In this document: positions 23,245-34,012 of the stretch, one piece after another
Layout of the letters: every line of letters starts with the position of its first letter
How positions within the stretch are numbered: position 1 is the stretch's first letter
Assembly (NCBI GenBank): GCA_963760405.1
Contig: CAVXCV010000004.1
Coordinates: forward strand, 372,001 to 436,000
Direction: 5' to 3'
Length of the DNA stretch: 64,000 nt
From: RYN-230 sp963760405
GTDB lineage: Bacteria; Actinomycetota; Actinomycetes; Streptosporangiales; Streptosporangiaceae
Position numbers and translations under genes: made by a program
Notes under the pieces: model-generated
Databases searched by the model: none
The model's input: only the letters and a program-made list of their open reading frames with translations
What the model was told of the DNA's origin: nothing

Positions 23245-23287
23245 GCGCGAGGGCCCGGCAGCAGTCGCTGCCGGGCCCTCGCGCTTT
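23245..23287 (+). terminator. rpoBC terminator
   Basis: A perfect 18-bp stem, starting GCGCGAGGGCCCGGCAGC, closes on an AGTC tetraloop and is followed by TTT. It lies 17 bases after the rpoC stop and is the strongest classical terminator in the window. Confidence 0.9.
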
Positions 23288-23306
23288 CCCGTGGCCGGTG
23301 CCGTTT

Positions 23307-23330
23307 GTTTAGCCGGAGCCTGCCGGGCAG
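23307..23330 (+). promoter_or_regulatory. sigma-B-like promoter candidate for the CsbD-like gene
   Basis: GTTT and GGGCAG are separated by 14 bases, close to the actinobacterial stress-sigma pattern GTTT-N14-16-GGGTA(C/T). CsbD-family genes are commonly in such regulons. One mismatch in the -10 keeps this tentative. Confidence 0.4.
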
Positions 23331-23393
23331 TGAGAGAGCCAGCAAAAGGATCCATGACGCGTGGTGCGCACGGTCCCGTGACCCGGGCCCGGT

Positions 23394-23438
23394 GCGGCCA
23401 GCACGGTTGCGGCCAGCACGGTTGCAGCCAACACGGTG
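23394..23438 (+). repeat. three 15-bp tandem repeats before csbD
   Basis: GCGGCCAGCACGGTT occurs twice exactly (23394, 23409) and once degenerate (23424), directly before the Shine-Dalgarno of the CsbD-like gene. The repeats lie in the predicted 5' untranslated region. Confidence 0.85.
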
Positions 23439-23454
23439 CAGTGAGGAGCCAGCC

Positions 23455-23628
23455 ATGGCGGCTGAGGACAAGGCAGCGAACAAGGTCACCGAGGTCAAGG
23501 GCAAGGTCAAGAAGGAGACCGGCAAGGCCATCGGCAACGAGCAGATGGAAGCCGAGGGCCGGGTGGACCAGACCAAGGGCGACCTGAAGCAGGCCGGCGA
23601 AAAGGTCAAGGACGCCTTCAAGAAGTAA
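23455..23628 (+). CDS. CsbD-family stress protein
   Basis: A 57-residue, highly charged, Lys/Glu/Gly-rich protein. It has the CsbD pattern: KVTEVKGKVKKETGKAIGNE, then EAEGRVDQTKGDLKQAGEKVKDAFKK, two related halves each with a KG-K-E/Q-GK theme. Such proteins are small, soluble, probably disordered, and induced by general stress in other bacteria; their biochemical role is unknown. The ATG follows GTGAGGAG six bases upstream. It stands alone between the rpoBC terminator and its own hairpin terminator, so it is a single-gene unit. Confidence 0.85.
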   Translation: MAAEDKAANKVTEVKGKVKKETGKAIGNEQMEAEGRVDQTKGDLKQAGEKVKDAFKK

Positions 23629-23640
23629 CCCCTGGACCCA

Positions 23641-23678
23641 GGTGCCCGGGCCCGGCGAGTAACGCTGGCCCGGGCACC
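23641..23678 (+). terminator. hairpin after the CsbD-like gene
   Basis: GGTGCCCGGGCC pairs perfectly with GGCCCGGGCACC across a 14-base loop, 12 bases after the stop. A partial copy of the left arm follows at about 23691. Confidence 0.75.
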
Positions 23679-24074
23679 CTCATGACCACGTGCCCGGGCC
23701 CGGCGGGAACCGCCACCCCGGGCGCCCCACCCGCGCCACCACCCCGCAGGATCGCGTCAGTGCGGTACCTAGTGGGTCATCGGCGGCCCGGAATGTACCG
23801 GGCTAACAGGGATCCGGCCTGCGCGGGTGTGACCGAGCTGCCGGGTGCCTGGTGATGGGTCATGGCACGGCGCTCGCTTCCGGAATATCCGGCGACCCGC
23901 TGCCGTTATTTCTCCTCGGAAGCGGAAAGCTGCCTGCTGGGCCGGATCTGGCCGCTGACCCACCGGGTCAGTCTTAGCGGGCCGCTGCTCTGCTATCCGC
24001 CTGGTGTCGTTGCACTGCTGCGGGACGGGAAAAGGCGCGGATCGGCCCGGACAGGGGCATGATCGCCATTCACT

Positions 24075-24103
24075 TTGCCTGTCGGCGCAGCGTTGGGTAC
24101 GCT
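24075..24103 (+). promoter_or_regulatory. predicted str operon promoter
   Basis: TTGCCT and TACGCT are separated by 17 bases. The predicted start near 24110 leaves a leader of about 450 bases before rpsL, which is long and structured. Confidence 0.6.
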
Positions 24104-24422
24104 AGGGCATCGTGCCCGTGACAAGCGGGCACGCGCGTGCTAGCGGACTGCGGCGCCCCGGCTGAAAGGCCGGGAGCGGGGCGGAACGCCGGGAGCGCTG
24201 CCGGACGGCCGGATGGCCAGCTGGCAGGACCGCACCGGTGGGCTGCCAAGCGACCGGGCGTGCGGGCCTTTCCCTCTCTCGATTCCAAGGCTCCTACGGG
24301 GGCCGGCGTGCCACGGTGACCGCGACACGCCCGACCTCGGGGGTCGGAGAGGCCACGGAAAACAGCAGGTCGGACGCTACTGCGGCACGGCGGGAAGCCA
24401 GCCGCACAGCGCACGGGACAGT

Positions 24423-24539
24423 ACCGCGCCGGTGGGCGCGGTGAACAACGGAGGGTGCCGCGCCGAGAGGCGCGGTGAACGACAGACGTCGCGCCACACG
24501 GCGCGGTAGGACGACAGACAGGTCGCGCCGCAGGGCGCG
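24423..24539 (+). promoter_or_regulatory. array of four tetraloop hairpins in the rpsL leader
   Basis: Four stem-loops share the stem CGCGCC/GGCGCG and have four-base loops GGTG, GAGA, ACAC and GCAG. Their loops centre near 24432, 24466, 24497 and 24531, spaced 34, 31 and 34 bases. Stem 1 extends to eight pairs (ACCGCGCC/GGCGCGGT). Linkers are also related (GAACAACGGAG, GAACGACAGACG, GGACGACAGACAG). The array ends 20 bases before the rpsL start and just before its GGAG. It may bind a protein as RNA or DNA, or shape transcript stability; I know of no described element with this form. Confidence 0.75.
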
Positions 24540-24559
24540 GGGTAGAAAACGGAGACGCG

Positions 24560-24934
24560 GTGCCCACGATCCAGCAGCTGGTCCGCAAGGGCCGCCAGGA
24601 CAAGGTGGCCAAGACCACCACACCGGCCCTGAAGGGAAGCCCTCAGCGCCGAGGCGTCTGCACGCGCGTTTACACGACTACGCCGAAGAAGCCCAACTCC
24701 GCGCTGCGCAAGGTGGCCCGGGTGCGGCTGACCAGCCAGATCGAGGTCACCGCGTACATCCCCGGCGTCGGCCACAACCTGCAGGAGCACTCCATCGTGC
24801 TGGTGCGGGGCGGCCGGGTGCGTGACCTGCCCGGTGTGCGTTACAAGATCATCCGGGGTGCCCTCGACACGCAGGGCGTCCGCAACCGGAAGCAGGCACG
24901 GAGCCGGTACGGCGCGAAGAAGGAGAAGAGCTGA
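24560..24934 (+). CDS. rpsL: 30S ribosomal protein S12
   Basis: A 124-residue S12 at the decoding centre. The GTG start follows GGAG by five bases. Conserved TTTPKKPNSALRK keeps Lys43. At the second streptomycin site the sequence is GGRVRDLPGVRYK, so residue 88 is Arg (codon CGT at 24821-24823) instead of the usual Lys. K88R is a known streptomycin-resistance change in mycobacteria. The C-terminus RKQARSRYGAKKEK is actinobacterial. rpsG starts one base after the stop, so translation is probably coupled. Confidence 0.98.
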   Translation: MPTIQQLVRKGRQDKVAKTTTPALKGSPQRRGVCTRVYTTTPKKPNSALRKVARVRLTSQIEVTAYIPGVGHNLQEHSIVLVRGGRVRDLPGVRYKIIRGALDTQGVRNRKQARSRYGAKKEKS

Positions 24935-24935
24935 C

Positions 24936-25406
24936 ATGCCGCGTAAGGGCCCCGCGACCAAGCGGCAGCTGGTGACCGACCCGGTCTACGGCTCGCCGCT
25001 GGTGACAGCGCTGGTGAACAAGGTGCTGCGGAGTGGCAAGCGGTCTCTGGCCGAGCGGATCGTGTACGGCGCGCTTGAGGGTGCCAAGGAGAAGACGGGC
25101 AACGACCCGGTGGTCACGCTCAAGCGGGCGCTGGACAACGTCAAGCCGACGCTCGAGGTCCGCAGCCGCCGCGTTGGTGGCGCCACCTACCAGGTGCCGG
25201 TCGAGGTCCGGGCTTCCCGGAGCACCACCCTGGCCCTGCGCTGGCTGGTGTCCTACTCCCGGCAGCGCAGGGAGAAGACGATGACCGAGCGGCTGATGAA
25301 CGAGCTGCTCGACGCGAGCAACGGCCTCGGGGCGAGCGTGAAGCGCCGCGAGGACACTCACAAGATGGCCGAATCGAACAAGGCGTTCGCGCATTACCGC
25401 TGGTAA
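24936..25406 (+). CDS. rpsG: 30S ribosomal protein S7
   Basis: A 156-residue S7, primary binder of the 3' major domain of 16S rRNA. The ATG lies one base after the rpsL stop with AAGGAGAAGAG upstream; the longer in-frame extension into rpsL is not conserved. Landmarks are MPRKGPATKRQLVTDPVYGS, GGATYQVPVEVR and the C-terminal KRREDTHKMAESNKAFAHYRW. In E. coli S7 represses the str operon from the rpsL-rpsG gap; that gap is missing here, so any S7 feedback would have to use another site such as the leader. Confidence 0.98.
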   Translation: MPRKGPATKRQLVTDPVYGSPLVTALVNKVLRSGKRSLAERIVYGALEGAKEKTGNDPVVTLKRALDNVKPTLEVRSRRVGGATYQVPVEVRASRSTTLALRWLVSYSRQRREKTMTERLMNELLDASNGLGASVKRREDTHKMAESNKAFAHYRW

Positions 25407-25455
25407 GGCGCGGCCCACGGCCGAAAACTGACGAAGTAGCGAGGGAAACGAAGCA

Positions 25456-27553
<2,098 letters not shown>

Positions 27554-27649
27554 TCACCAGTAAGCGAAACGTCAGTCAGGAGAAACGGCGCGGCAAGAGC
27601 GCGCCTTGGCCCCGCCGCCGGCGGGGCAGATCGCAACGAGGAGAAACCA

Positions 27650-28843
27650 GTGGGGAAGGCCAAGTTCGAGCGGACGAAGCCGCACGTGAACATCGGCACC
27701 ATCGGGCACATCGACCACGGCAAGACCACGCTGACCGCGGCGATCACCAAGGTGCTGCACGACAAGTATCCCGACGTGAACCCCTTCACGCCCTTCGACC
27801 AGATCGACAACGCGAAGGAAGAGAAGGAGCGCGGGATCACCATCTCGATCTCGCACGTCGAGTACCAGACCGAGAAGCGCCACTACGCGCACGTGGACTG
27901 CCCCGGTCACGCCGACTACATCAAGAACATGATCACCGGTGCCGCCCAGATGGACGGCGCGATCCTGGTGGTCGCGGCCACTGACGGCCCGATGCCGCAG
28001 ACCCGCGAGCACGTGCTGCTGGCCCGCCAGGTCGGCGTGCCGTACATCGTGGTCGCGCTGAACAAGGCCGACATGGTGGACGACGAGGAGATCCTCGAGC
28101 TGGTCGAGCTCGAGGTCCGCGAGCTGCTGTCCACGTACGAGTTCCCCGGCGACGACGTCCCGGTGATCCGTGTCTCCGCGCTCAAGGCCCTCGAGGGCGA
28201 CGCGGAGTGGGGCGCCAAGGTCGTCGAGCTGATGGAGGCGTGCGACGACAGCATCCCGGAGCCGGTCCGCGACGTGGCGAAGCCGTTCCTGATGCCGGTC
28301 GAGGACGTGTTCTCGATCACCGGCCGCGGCACCGTGGTGACCGGCCGGATCGAGCGCGGCAAGATCCACACCAGCGAGGAAGTCGAGATCATCGGGATCA
28401 AGGAAAAGGCGCAGAAGACCACGGTCACCGGCGTCGAGATGTTCCACAAGATCCTGGACGAGGGCCAGGCCGGTGACAACGCTGGCCTGCTGCTGCGCGG
28501 GATCAAGCGCGAGGATGTGGAGCGCGGCCAGGTCGTCATCAAGCCGGGCACCAACACCCCGCACACCGAGTTCGAGGGCCAGGTCTACATCCTGTCCAAG
28601 GATGAGGGCGGTCGGCACACCCCGTTCTTCAACAACTACCGTCCGCAGTTCTACTTCCGGACCACGGACGTGACGGGTGTCGTGCACCTGCCCGAGGGCA
28701 CCGAGATGGTCATGCCCGGTGACAACACCGAGATGCGCGTCGAGCTGATCCAGCCAATCGCCATGGAGGAGGGCCTGCGCTTCGCTATCCGCGAGGGCGG
28801 CCGCACCGTGGGCGCCGGCCGGGTCACGAAGATCAGCAAGTAG
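27650..28843 (+). CDS. tuf: translation elongation factor Tu
   Basis: GTPase that delivers aminoacyl-tRNA; 397 residues, standard length. GTG start encodes MGKAKFERTKPHVNIG, with GAGGAG upstream. Motifs: GHIDHGKTT (G1), DCPGHADYIKNM (G3), NKADMVDD (G4), and the C-terminal FAIREGGRTVGAGRV, which keeps the Ala changed in kirromycin-resistant EF-Tu. The 96-base gap after fusA contains G/C hairpins (for example CCCCGCCGCCGGCGGGG), which may allow differential expression. A terminator-like hairpin follows. Confidence 0.99.
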   Translation: MGKAKFERTKPHVNIGTIGHIDHGKTTLTAAITKVLHDKYPDVNPFTPFDQIDNAKEEKERGITISISHVEYQTEKRHYAHVDCPGHADYIKNMITGAAQMDGAILVVAATDGPMPQTREHVLLARQVGVPYIVVALNKADMVDDEEILELVELEVRELLSTYEFPGDDVPVIRVSALKALEGDAEWGAKVVELMEACDDSIPEPVRDVAKPFLMPVEDVFSITGRGTVVTGRIERGKIHTSEEVEIIGIKEKAQKTTVTGVEMFHKILDEGQAGDNAGLLLRGIKREDVERGQVVIKPGTNTPHTEFEGQVYILSKDEGGRHTPFFNNYRPQFYFRTTDVTGVVHLPEGTEMVMPGDNTEMRVELIQPIAMEEGLRFAIREGGRTVGAGRVTKISK

Positions 28844-28849
28844 TAACGG

Positions 28850-28884
28850 AGCTGGCCTCCGGCCCACGGCCGGAGGCCAGCTTC
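28850..28884 (+). terminator. tuf terminator
   Basis: AGCTGGCCTCCGGCC pairs perfectly with its 15-base complement around a CAC loop, then TTCCC. It sits six bases after the tuf stop and separates the str operon from the S10 cluster. No separate promoter is evident in the 41 bases before rpsJ, so some readthrough is likely. Confidence 0.8.
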
Positions 28885-28925
28885 CCGATAGCGGCCCTCC
28901 AAGAAGCGAAGGACACGGAAGCCAC

Positions 28926-29234
28926 ATGGCGGGACAGAAGATCCGCATCCGGCTCAAGGCCTATGACCACGAGGTCATCGACAGCTCGGCGCGGAAGATC
29001 GTAGACACCGTCACGCGCACGGGCGCGCGGGTTGCCGGGCCCGTCCCGCTGCCCACCGAGAAGAACGTGTACTGCGTCATCCGCTCCCCGCACAAGTACA
29101 AGGACTCGCGGGAGCACTTCGAGATGCGCACGCACAAGCGCCTGATCGACATCATCGACCCGACGCCGAAGACCGTTGACTCGCTGATGCGGCTGGACCT
29201 GCCGGCCGGCGTCGACATCGAGATCAAGCTCTGA
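28926..29234 (+). CDS. rpsJ: 30S ribosomal protein S10
   Basis: A 102-residue S10, also NusE in antitermination complexes. MAGQKIRIRLKAYDHEVID and the C-terminal RLDLPAGVDIEIKL are standard, as is RSPHKYKDSREHFEMRTHKR. ATG start with GAAGGA upstream. First gene of the S10-spc-alpha cluster, which then runs with short gaps or overlaps to secY. Confidence 0.98.
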   Translation: MAGQKIRIRLKAYDHEVIDSSARKIVDTVTRTGARVAGPVPLPTEKNVYCVIRSPHKYKDSREHFEMRTHKRLIDIIDPTPKTVDSLMRLDLPAGVDIEIKL

Positions 29235-29247
29235 GGGACGCACCGAT

Positions 29248-29913
29248 ATGACCAAGCACAGCAAGGGCGTGCTGGGCACCAAGCTCGGCATGAGCCAGAC
29301 CTTCGACGCGGACGGGCGCATGGTCCCGGTCACCGTGGTCGAGGCTGGCCCGTGTGTGGTGACCGCGGTCCGCACGCCCGACGCCAATGGCTACGCCGCG
29401 GTTCAGCTGGGATACGGCGAGATCGACCCGCGCAAGGTGACCAAGCCGGCCGCCGGGCACTTCGCCAAGGCCGCGGTGACCCCGCGCCGGTACCTGGTCG
29501 AGCTGCGGACCGATGACGCCACCGATTACACCCTGGGCCAGGAGGTCACCGCCGAGACGTTCGGTGCGGGTGACCTCGTCGATGTGACCGGCCGGAGCAA
29601 GGGCAAGGGCTTCGCCGGCGTGATGAAGCGGCACGGTTTCAAGGGCCTCAGCTCCTCCCACGGTACCCAGCGCAAGCATCGCTCACCGGGCTCGATCGGC
29701 GGCTGCGCCACCCCCGGCCGGGTGTTCAAGGGCCTGCGGATGGCCGGCCGGATGGGCGGGATGCGCACCACTGTGCCCGGCCTCACCGTGCACGCGGTGG
29801 ACGCGGACCGCGGCCTGCTGCTGATCCGCGGCGCCGTGCCCGGCCCGCGGGGCAGCCTGGTCCTCGTCCGCAGCGCCGTCCGGACGGCGCGATCGCTTGA
29901 GGAGGCACCGTGA
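29248..29913 (+). CDS. rplC: 50S ribosomal protein L3
   Basis: A 221-residue L3 reaching the peptidyl-transferase centre. The core GRSKGKGFAGVMKRHGF and SPGSIGG, then MAGRMGG, are present. Start MTKHSKGVLGTKLGMSQ lies 13 bases after rpsJ. The stop overlaps the rplD GTG by four bases. Nothing unusual is seen. Confidence 0.98.
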   Translation: MTKHSKGVLGTKLGMSQTFDADGRMVPVTVVEAGPCVVTAVRTPDANGYAAVQLGYGEIDPRKVTKPAAGHFAKAAVTPRRYLVELRTDDATDYTLGQEVTAETFGAGDLVDVTGRSKGKGFAGVMKRHGFKGLSSSHGTQRKHRSPGSIGGCATPGRVFKGLRMAGRMGGMRTTVPGLTVHAVDADRGLLLIRGAVPGPRGSLVLVRSAVRTARSLEEAP

Positions 29914-30650
29914 GCACCACCGTCAGTGTCGTCTCCCCATCCGGGCCGGCTGGCCAGGATGTGGAGCTTCCGGACGAGATCTTCAGCGTCCCGGTCAACG
30001 TGCCGCTGATGCATCAGGTGGTGGTGGCCCAGGAGGCCGCCGCCCGGCAGGGCACGCACGCCACCAAGACCCGCGGCATGGTCCGCGGCGGCGGTCGCAA
30101 GCCGTATCGCCAGAAGGGGACCGGCCGCGCCCGCCAGGGCTCGCTCCGGGCGCCCCAGTACGCAGGCGGCGGTGTCGTGCACGGCCCGGTGCCGCGATCC
30201 TACGTGCAGCGGACCCCCAAGAAGATGAAGGCGGCCGCGCTCCGCGGTGCGCTCTCTGACCGGGCGGCCGAGGGCCGGGTAGCGGTGGTGACCGGGTTCG
30301 TGGACGGTGACCTGCCCCGCACCAAGGACGCCGTGACCCTGCTGCGTACCGTCACGGGCCTCGCGGAGGCCCTGCGGTCGGTGCTGGTGGTCACGGTCGC
30401 GGACGACGAGCTGACCAGGAAGAGCCTGCGCAACGTGGCCGGGGTCCGGCTGCTCGCCAGTGAGCAGCTCAACACCTACGACGTACTGGTCAGTGAGCAC
30501 CTGGTGTTCACCCAGGCGGCCCTGACCGCGTTCATCGAGCGCTCTGGCGCTCGGGTCACGACCACTGACACCGGGGAGCCGAAGGCCAGCACCTCGCGCG
30601 GCACCGCCGCCGCGAAGGCCGAGGCGACGGCGAAGGAGGATGAGCAGTGA
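29910..30650 (+). CDS. rplD: 50S ribosomal protein L4
   Basis: A 246-residue L4 lining the exit tunnel. Features are the loop GGGRKPYRQKGTGRARQGS and the NVAGVRLLASEQLNTYDVLV region. It begins at a GTG that overlaps the rplC stop, behind GAGGAGG. It is longer than the usual 205-215 residues because of an Ala/Lys/Glu-rich tail after about residue 220. In E. coli L4 represses the S10 operon; no S10-leader structure could be confirmed here. Confidence 0.97.
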   Translation: MSTTVSVVSPSGPAGQDVELPDEIFSVPVNVPLMHQVVVAQEAAARQGTHATKTRGMVRGGGRKPYRQKGTGRARQGSLRAPQYAGGGVVHGPVPRSYVQRTPKKMKAAALRGALSDRAAEGRVAVVTGFVDGDLPRTKDAVTLLRTVTGLAEALRSVLVVTVADDELTRKSLRNVAGVRLLASEQLNTYDVLVSEHLVFTQAALTAFIERSGARVTTTDTGEPKASTSRGTAAAKAEATAKEDEQ

Positions 30651-30955
30651 GCGCAGTCAGGGTCTATAACCCCCGTGACGTCCTGCTGCGGCCGGTGATC
30701 TCGGAGAAGACCTACCGGCTGGCTGACGACGGCAAGTACACCTTCCTGGTCGCCCCGGACGCCAACAAGACGCAGGTCCGGCAGGCAGTTGAGGCTGTGT
30801 TCGGGGTCAAGGTGACGGGCGTCAACACGCTCAACCGGCCGGGCAAGCGCCGCCGCACCCGGCACGGCTGGGGCACCCGCCCTGCGACCAAGCGGGCTGT
30901 GGTCAGCCTCGCCGCGGGCGAGCGCATCGATGTCTTCGGCGGACCGGTCAGCTAG
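30647..30955 (+). CDS. rplW: 50S ribosomal protein L23
   Basis: A 102-residue L23 at the tunnel exit, docking site for trigger factor and SRP. Key segments: RDVLLRPVISEKTYRL, TFLVAPDANKTQVRQAVE and VTGVNTLNRPGKRRRT. GTG start overlaps the rplD stop by four bases; GGAGGATGAG lies just upstream. Length is typical. Confidence 0.97.
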   Translation: MSAVRVYNPRDVLLRPVISEKTYRLADDGKYTFLVAPDANKTQVRQAVEAVFGVKVTGVNTLNRPGKRRRTRHGWGTRPATKRAVVSLAAGERIDVFGGPVS

Positions 30956-30991
30956 GCCGCCGGTCACATCCTTAAAGGAGCTTGAGCACAC

Positions 30992-31825
30992 ATGGGTATC
31001 CGCAAGTACAAGCCGACGACCCCCGGACGGCGGGGTGCGAGCGGTGCGGACTTCTCCGAGATCACTCGGGATGAGCCGGAGAAGTCCCTGGTCCGGCCGC
31101 TGCACTCGCGCGGCGGCCGGAACGTGCACGGCCGGATCACCGCCCGGCACCAGGGCGGCGGGCACAAGCGGGCGTACCGGGTGATCGACTTCCGCCGGGC
31201 CGACAAGGACGGTATCCCGGCCAAAGTGGCGCACGTGGAGTACGACCCGAACCGGACCGCGCGGATCGCCCTGCTGCACTACGCGGACGGGGAGAAGCGC
31301 TACATCCTCTGCCCGGAAGGCCTGTCCCAGGGCGACCGGGTGGAGAACGGCGCGACCTCTGACATCCGTCCAGGCAACTGCCTGCCGCTGCGCAACATCC
31401 CGACCGGCACCGTGGTGCACGCCATCGAGCTGCGGCCCGGTGGCGGGGCCAAGATCGCCCGCTCGGCCGGGTCTGGCGTTCAGCTGCTCGCCAAGGATGC
31501 TGGCTATGCCCAGCTCCGCATGCCCTCCGGTGAGATCAGGCGGGTGGACGCGGCCTGCCGCGCCACCGTCGGCGAGGTCGGGAACGCCGAACAGGGCAAC
31601 ATCAAGCTCGGCAAGGCGGGCCGGAACCGGTGGAAGGGTCACCGCCCTTCGGTGCGCGGTGTCGCGATGAACCCGGTAGACCACCCACTCGGCGGTGGCG
31701 AGGGCAAGAGCTCCGGTGGCCGTCACCCGGTCAGCCCGTGGGGTCAGCCTGAGGGCCGGACCAGGAAAGCACACAAGCCCAGCGACCGGATGATCGTCCG
31801 CAGGCGCAGCAAGAAGAAGCGGTAG
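30992..31825 (+). CDS. rplB: 50S ribosomal protein L2
   Basis: A 277-residue L2, needed for subunit association and peptidyl transfer. MGIRKYKPTTPGRRGASG at the start; GRNVHGRITARHQGGGHKR, and the C-terminal GVAMNPVDHPLGGGEGKSSG containing the conserved His. The ATG follows AAAGGAG. Spacing of 36 bases from rplW and 12 to rpsS keeps it in the operon. Confidence 0.98.
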   Translation: MGIRKYKPTTPGRRGASGADFSEITRDEPEKSLVRPLHSRGGRNVHGRITARHQGGGHKRAYRVIDFRRADKDGIPAKVAHVEYDPNRTARIALLHYADGEKRYILCPEGLSQGDRVENGATSDIRPGNCLPLRNIPTGTVVHAIELRPGGGAKIARSAGSGVQLLAKDAGYAQLRMPSGEIRRVDAACRATVGEVGNAEQGNIKLGKAGRNRWKGHRPSVRGVAMNPVDHPLGGGEGKSSGGRHPVSPWGQPEGRTRKAHKPSDRMIVRRRSKKKR

Positions 31826-31837
31826 GAGTACCTCACG

Positions 31838-32116
31838 ATGCCTCGTAGTCTCAAGAAGGGCCCCTTCGTCGACGACCACCTGATCAAAAAGGTGGACGTG
31901 CAGAACGGCAAGGGCACCAGGAACGTGATCAAGACCTGGTCCCGCCGTTCCATGATCGTTCCTGCGATGCTGGGCCACACGATCGCGGTGCACGACGGCC
32001 GCAAGCACGTGCCGGTTTTTATTACTGAGGCCATGGTCGGCCACAAGCTCGGTGAGTTCGCGCCGACCCGCACGTTCCGCAGCCACGTCCGGGATGACCG
32101 CCGCAGCCGCCGCTAG
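31838..32116 (+). CDS. rpsS: 30S ribosomal protein S19
   Basis: A 92-residue S19 in the head of the small subunit. MPRSLKKGPFVDDHLIKKV and GHKLGEFAPTRTFRSH are the family signature. ATG behind GGAG. Ends with the basic DDRRSRR tail. Between rplB and rplV as expected. Confidence 0.98.
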   Translation: MPRSLKKGPFVDDHLIKKVDVQNGKGTRNVIKTWSRRSMIVPAMLGHTIAVHDGRKHVPVFITEAMVGHKLGEFAPTRTFRSHVRDDRRSRR

Positions 32117-32169
32117 GCCCGGGCTGCACCGTAGAGGCCGGCAACGGAAAGAGAGCGAGAGAGAAGGCA

Positions 32170-32519
32170 ATGGAAGCTAGGGCGAAGGCGCGGTATGTGC
32201 GCGTCACGCCGCGCAAGGCCCGCCGCGTGGTGGACCTCATCCGCGGCATGCCTGCCCAGGAGGCGCAGGCGGTGCTGGCCTTTGCGCCGCAGTCGGCCAG
32301 CGATCCGGTCGGCAAGGTGCTGGCGAGTGCCATCGCCAACGCCGAGCATGGCCGGCAGGCCGACGCCAGCTCCCTCGTGGTCAGCCGGGCGTGGGTGGAC
32401 GAAGGGCCGACGCTGAAGCGGTTCCGGCCGCGCGCGCAGGGCCGCGGCTACCGGATCAACAAGCGCACCAGCCACATCACGGTAATCGTGTCTGATGAAC
32501 CCAAGGGGAGGTCCCGCTA

Positions 32520-32520
<1 letters not shown>
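32170..32520 (+). CDS. rplV: 50S ribosomal protein L22
   Basis: A 116-residue L22; its beta hairpin lines the exit tunnel near the macrolide site. Signature: KARYVRVTPRKARRVVDLIRG and RPRAQGRGYRINKRTSHITV. ATG follows a GAGAGAGAAGG stretch. The TAG shares its last base with the GTG of rpsC, suggesting coupled translation. Confidence 0.98.
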
Positions 32521-33350
<830 letters not shown>

Positions 33351-33353
33351 GTC

Positions 33354-33773
33354 ATGCTTATCCCGCGCAGGGTGCGGCATCGCAAGCAGCACCGTCCGGA
33401 CCGGCACGGTGTCGCCAAGGGCGGCACCCGGGTGGCGTTCGGTGAGTACGGCATCCAGGCCCTGGAGCACGCGTACGTGACCAACCGGCAGATCGAGGCC
33501 GCTCGTATCGCGATGACCCGGCACATCCGCCGTGGCGGCAAGGTGTGGATCACCATCTACCCGGACCGTCCGCTGACCAAGAAGCCCGCGGAAACCCGGA
33601 TGGGCTCCGGCAAGGGCTCACCGGAGTGGTGGGTGGCCAACGTCAAGCCGGGCCGGGTGATGTTCGAGCTGTCCGGGGTGGCCGAGCCGGTCGCCCGGGA
33701 AGCCCTCCGCCGGGCCATGCACAAGCTCCCTATGAAGACCAAGTTCGTCAAGCGTGAAGTGGGTGAGGCGTGA
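33354..33773 (+). CDS. rplP: 50S ribosomal protein L16
   Basis: A 139-residue L16 near the A site. MLIPRRVRHRKQHRPDRHGVAKGGT and MGSGKGSPEWWVANVKPGRV are conserved. ATG follows GTGAGGAG. The stop overlaps the next ATG by one base. Standard length and position. Confidence 0.98.
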   Translation: MLIPRRVRHRKQHRPDRHGVAKGGTRVAFGEYGIQALEHAYVTNRQIEAARIAMTRHIRRGGKVWITIYPDRPLTKKPAETRMGSGKGSPEWWVANVKPGRVMFELSGVAEPVAREALRRAMHKLPMKTKFVKREVGEA

Positions 33774-34012
33774 TGGCTAGTGGCCTGGCCGCCAATGACC
33801 TGCGGAACTCCTCAGAGGAAGAACTCGACATCAAGCTGGCCGAGGCCAAGACGGAGCTGTTCAACCTCCGTTTCCAGGCCGCGACCGGTCAGCTGGAGAG
33901 CCACGGGCGGCTGCGTGCCGTCCGCAAGGAGATCGCGCGCATCTACACGGTGAAGCGGGAGCGGGAGCTCGGCATCGTGACCTTCGTGCAGGAGGCGGAA
34001 GACAGTGAGTGA
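33773..34012 (+). CDS. rpmC: 50S ribosomal protein L29
   Basis: A 79-residue L29 with the helical hairpin around LRFQAATGQLESHGRLRAVRK and the conserved IARIYTVKREREL. The ATG at 33773 is preferred over a GTG one codon earlier because GGTGAGG sits at a workable four-base distance. Slightly longer at the C-terminus than E. coli L29 (acidic EEAEDSE-like end). Overlaps rpsQ by eight bases. Confidence 0.96.
   Translation: MASGLAANDLRNSSEEELDIKLAEAKTELFNLRFQAATGQLESHGRLRAVRKEIARIYTVKRERELGIVTFVQEAEDSE

Larger units (their letters stand above)
23629..24559 (+). other. csbD-rpsL intergenic region (no gene)
   Basis: These 931 bases hold no supported gene. They contain the CsbD hairpin (23641-23678), about 390 bases of less G/C-rich sequence without coding bias, the str promoter (24075-24103) and a roughly 450-base str leader. 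The leader includes a hairpin GTGCCCG/CGGGCAC at 24112-24132 and a regular array of four hairpins (24423-24539). A 66-codon frame at 23862-24062 has no ribosome-binding site and looks fortuitous. Confidence 0.7.

Noticed and set aside
23862..24062. 66-codon ORF before the str operon
   Set aside because: No ribosome-binding site, no family, weak codon bias.
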